DNA of 64,000 bases, from NCBI RefSeq assembly GCF_000821305.1, contig NZ_CCXK01000016.1:237033-301032 (forward strand), in the 5' to 3' direction. Of the stretch, positions 61,559-64,000 are shown in pieces. Below the pieces are notes generated by a model, which worked only from the letters and a program-made list of their open reading frames with translations, made no database searches and had not been told where the DNA came from. The DNA is from Clostridium culturomicium (lineage in GTDB: Bacteria; Bacillota; Clostridia; Clostridiales; Clostridiaceae). Position 1 is the first letter of the stretch; every line of letters begins with the position of its first letter. The translations under genes were made by a program, and so were the position numbers.

Positions 61559-62233
61559 TTACAAGTCTAATGCATATATATGCATATTATCACTGCTCAT
61601 ACTATTCTCAATAAGCATAGTTCCATCTTCTAAAACTGTAAAATGAAAATTACTATTTACTTCAGTAATAAATGCTTTCATCCATAGAGCTCTAAGCTCA
61701 TAAAACACTTTTACATCAACACCAGATCTTTCCCATATCTCTCTATGAACACAAATTCTTTTTCTCCAATGAACCCTTAAATCATTAGAATCAATTATTT
61801 CATCTACTCTATCACAAGGCATTCCATCTAAAATATAATCATTCAAACTGTTATATATTTCAAAGGCTGTACTCAAAGTTTTTCCACTTCTATTTACTTC
61901 TTCTCCAGCCTTCATTCCCTGTGAAATAAATATATTGTCTAGTTTTATTTTTCCTTCATTGCGTGATAATAAAACCTTACTCCAAGCTGCAACTCTTCCC
62001 TCAGATATATTAATTTTCTCTTGAAGCCAGCCATGTATATTGCTTTCATCAATAATCTCTTCTAACGGTAGCTTCGGTAACTTTTCTCCATAATTATTAT
62101 TAATCTCCTGCAGATATACTTCTATATCAGCCGCATCTTTTTCTAATGTACTTATGATAGACTCCTCTATGCCTTGAAACCATAAAATTTTATTAAATAA
62201 CCAGTAATGAAGCTTCCCTAAATATAAACTCAT
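61559..62233 (-). CDS. conserved-looking hypothetical protein paired with hemerythrin-like protein
   Basis: A 224-residue soluble, mostly helical protein. I recognise no family. It is rich in Trp and acidic residues, with landmarks such as GIEESIISTLEKDAADIEVYL, HGWLQEKINISEGRVAAW and VHWRKRICVHREIWERSG; two cysteines lie near 140 and 160. AGGAGGAG precedes the ATG. Its stop lies 12 bases before the hemerythrin-like gene, so the two probably act together. The divergent gene to the right is bioY. Confidence 0.6.
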   Translation of the reverse strand: MSLYLGKLHYWLFNKILWFQGIEESIISTLEKDAADIEVYLQEINNNYGEKLPKLPLEEIIDESNIHGWLQEKINISEGRVAAWSKVLLSRNEGKIKLDNIFISQGMKAGEEVNRSGKTLSTAFEIYNSLNDYILDGMPCDRVDEIIDSNDLRVHWRKRICVHREIWERSGVDVKVFYELRALWMKAFITEVNSNFHFTVLEDGTMLIENSMSSDNMHIYALDL

Positions 62234-62387
62234 AACTTCTCCTCCTCCTGAATTTCATATTAATATTTTATCCTTATCACTTTATTATTATTGAAGTTTC
62301 TTCAGCTGCATTTATAATATCAAAAGTTCAAAAATAATGACGTAACAATCGTTACACTTTAAATGTAAACCCGTTTCATTTTCACAG

Positions 62388-62416
62388 TTGACAACCTTCA
62401 AGGAAGTATATATACT
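62388..62416 (+). promoter_or_regulatory. consensus promoter for bioY
   Basis: TTGACA (62388-62393), 17 bases, TATACT (62411-62416), 34 bases before the start codon. A short palindrome GTAAC-AATC-GTTAC (62342-62355) lies 32 bases upstream of the -35 box. It is not the usual TTGTTAAC-type BirA site, so biotin control cannot be claimed. Confidence 0.75.
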
Positions 62417-62450
62417 ATTTCTATAATGAAATAAATTTAAAGAGGTAGTT

Positions 62451-62999
62451 ATGAATAAATATAATATTAAAGAATTAACAATGATTGGCTTATGTGCTGC
62501 CCTTATGGCAGTGTTTTCTCAAATTTCAATTCCACTTCCTTCAGGGGTTCCAATTACACTCCAACCTTTTGCTGTAATCTTAATAAGCATACTTCTAGAG
62601 GAAAAGTTAGGTTCACTTTCTATTCTTACCTTTATTCTTATAGGTACTATTGGACTGCCTGTATTTGCAAACTTCCAATCTGGTTTTAGTGCAATTCTTG
62701 GTCCAACAGGTGGATTCTTAAGCGGTTTTCTAATCATGGCATTTATTGTTGGAATTTTTTCGAAAAGTAAAAATAAAAAACTTATATTCACAGGAGCTTA
62801 TCTAGGCTTAATCGCTGACTATGTAGTTGGTGTTCTTCAACTAGCTCTAGTCCTTAATATGAGCATTTCAGAAGCTCTTGTTATTGGTTGCTATCCATAT
62901 ATTATTAAAGATCTAATATTAACTGCTGTGGCTGTTATAATTGCTTTAAAAATTAAGCCACTAATAAAGAGGGAGCTCACCAAGGTTATTAAAGCTTAG
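62451..62999 (+). CDS. bioY: BioY biotin transporter S component
   Basis: A 182-residue protein with six membrane segments and the BioY landmarks GVPITLQPFAVILISILLEE and GLPVFANFQSGFSAILGPTGGFLSGF. It captures biotin, either alone or as the S component of an ECF transporter; no ECF A/T genes are next to it. AAGAGG lies close before the ATG. Stands alone between its promoter and a terminator. Confidence 0.94.
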   Translation: MNKYNIKELTMIGLCAALMAVFSQISIPLPSGVPITLQPFAVILISILLEEKLGSLSILTFILIGTIGLPVFANFQSGFSAILGPTGGFLSGFLIMAFIVGIFSKSKNKKLIFTGAYLGLIADYVVGVLQLALVLNMSISEALVIGCYPYIIKDLILTAVAVIIALKIKPLIKRELTKVIKA

Positions 63000-63022
63000 T
63001 TCAACAGCTTAATATATACTCG

Positions 63023-63058
63023 TATCCAGCTTATAAATACGTAAGCTGGATATTTTAT
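63023..63058 (+). terminator. terminator after bioY
   Basis: TATCCAGCTTA (63023-63033) pairs with TAAGCTGGATA (63042-63052), followed by TTTTATTT. Confidence 0.88.
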
Positions 63059-63136
63059 TTGAAAAATTTGACATACCCAGCACCATTCCTTAAAATATTA
63101 ACTATAATGTATTTTTTACTTAAGGAGGCAGCATTA

Positions 63137-64000
63137 ATGGATTCATACGAACATCCACAAGAAAATAAAATGGGTATTATGCCTATAAGTAAATTACTTA
63201 TTTCTATGTCCTTACCCGTTATGATTTCAATGCTTATTCAAGCGCTATATAACATAGTTGACAGTATGTTTGTGGCTCAAATAAGTGAAAATGCTTTAAC
63301 TGCAGTTTCCCTGGCATTTCCAGTACAAAATCTCATGATTGCAGTTGCTGCTGGAACCGGTGTTGGAATTAATGCACTTTTATCTAGAAGTCTCGGAGAG
63401 AAAAATTTAAAAGAAGCAAATAAAGCTGCAAATAATGGTGTTTTTCTTGCCCTTTTAAGTGCAGGTGTATTCACTATTTTCGGTATATTTTTTTCTAGAA
63501 TATTCTTTGAATCTCAAACTCAAATAAAAGAAATTATTGATTATGGAAGTACCTATATTTCTATTTGTACCATTTTTTCCTTTGGTATTTTTGGACAAAT
63601 AACCTTTGAAAGACTTCTTCAATCAACAGGAAAAACTTTTTACACCATGATAACCCAAAGTATAGGTGCTATTATCAATATTATTCTTGATCCCATCCTT
63701 ATCTTTGGATTATTCGGCTTTCCAAAGCTTGGTGTAACAGGTGCAGCTATAGCGACTGTAATAGGCCAAATTATAGGCATGTTTTTGACTTTATATTATA
63801 ATGTTAAGAAAAATTCAGAAATACAGCTTAAATTTAAAAACTTTAAACCTAATAAATTGACAATAAAAAAAATATATAGTGTTGGTATACCTTCAATAAT
63901 AATGCAGTCAATTTCTTCTGTAATGGTATTTGGATTAAACAACATACTTCTTATTTTCTCCTCCACAGCTGCTGCAGTGCTAGGTATATATTTCAAACTT
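63137..64000 (+). CDS. MATE-family efflux transporter, N-terminal part (runs off right edge)
   Basis: ATG at 63137 with TAAGGAGG upstream opens a frame of 288 codons to the edge. The product has the MATE layout: MISMLIQALYNIVDSMFVAQIS, AAGTGVGINALLSRSLGEKNLKEAN and IINIILDPILIFGLFGFPKLGVTGAAIAT, that is about the first seven membrane segments. It differs clearly from the MATE pump at 51146, so it is a paralogue, not a recent duplicate. No regulator gene lies upstream. Confidence 0.93.
   Translation, partial: MDSYEHPQENKMGIMPISKLLISMSLPVMISMLIQALYNIVDSMFVAQISENALTAVSLAFPVQNLMIAVAAGTGVGINALLSRSLGEKNLKEANKAANNGVFLALLSAGVFTIFGIFFSRIFFESQTQIKEIIDYGSTYISICTIFSFGIFGQITFERLLQSTGKTFYTMITQSIGAIINIILDPILIFGLFGFPKLGVTGAAIATVIGQIIGMFLTLYYNVKKNSEIQLKFKNFKPNKLTIKKIYSVGIPSIIMQSISSVMVFGLNNILLIFSSTAAAVLGIYFKL

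Noticed and set aside
1..64000. CRISPR array, prophage, insertion sequence, tRNA or rRNA genes
   Set aside because: No regularly spaced direct repeats, transposase or integrase frames, tRNA cloverleaf signatures or rRNA core sequences were seen on either strand.

Overview
The window looks like chromosomal DNA of a low-GC, endospore-forming anaerobic Firmicute, most likely a Clostridium in the broad sense. The reasons are very A/T-rich codon use and spacers, strong AGGAGG-type ribosome sites with some TTG and GTG starts, a spore-germination GerA/SpoVAF-type protein, many intrinsic terminators ending in U-runs, and best recognisable matches (PanG-type ketopantoate reductase, AI-2E/DUF368 proteins, DbpA, ClpB, MATE pumps) that are typical of clostridia. 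I see no rRNA, tRNA, CRISPR array, transposase or phage gene. This is a housekeeping and accessory chromosomal stretch, not an obvious island.

Layout. 1-9.8 kb: the start of an acyl-ACP thioesterase-like gene running off the left edge, an alkaline-phosphatase-superfamily phosphodiesterase, a PAP2 phosphatase, then an unusual three-gene block. The block consists of a 1619-residue fusion (HD domain, HEAT-like middle, NadD-like nucleotidyltransferase, probable acetyltransferase-like part, phosphoribosyltransferase-like tail), a lactate/malate-dehydrogenase-like protein whose start touches the stop of the fusion gene, and a cysteine-motif flavodoxin-like protein. This block is the best candidate here for an undescribed system. 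9.8-19 kb: rhodanese, AI-2E transporter, SpoVAF-like protein, DUF368 transporter, amidohydrolase, prolyl oligopeptidase, M42 aminopeptidase. 19-23 kb: a fluoride riboswitch before a cation/proton antiporter, then an M-box Mg2+ riboswitch, a 38-codon ORF and mgtE. 22.8-30.5 kb: two tandem 51-residue zinc-ribbon proteins, dbpA, clpB with a MarR regulator, DegV, nitroreductase. 30.6-34.3 kb: YgiQ radical SAM protein, gap, thioredoxin. 34.5-38.6 kb: a MacB/FtsX-type ABC exporter. 38.7-41.7 kb: a complete pantoate/pantothenate operon panG-panB-panC-panD. 42-47 kb: secreted PTP-like phytase, a small protein, glycerophosphodiesterase, GGDEF protein, RmuC. 47-50.5 kb: a two-component system with two unknown membrane proteins. 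50.7-55.8 kb: MarR-MATE operon and a second FtsX-type ABC exporter. 56-58.5 kb: a PadR-HAAS(DUF1700)-DUF4097 operon with four copies of a palindromic operator-like box. 58.5-64 kb: superoxide dismutase, glutamate-cysteine ligase, an unknown protein plus hemerythrin-like protein, BioY, and the start of a second MATE pump.

How they fit together. Several units deal with envelope stress and ion or drug export (two FtsX-type ABC exporters, two MATE pumps, the fluoride-controlled antiporter, PadR and MarR regulators) and with redox and oxygen tolerance (SOD, glutamate-cysteine ligase, hemerythrin-like protein, thioredoxin, nitroreductase, rhodanese). Regulation is unusually readable: two riboswitches, operator palindromes overlapping a consensus promoter (marR-clpB), a repeated PadR-type box, a terminator-like hairpin inside the probable dbpA leader, and a dispersed two-hairpin element with compensatory base changes.

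Functions were read by eye from motifs. No database search was run, and residue positions are approximate unless a motif is named.
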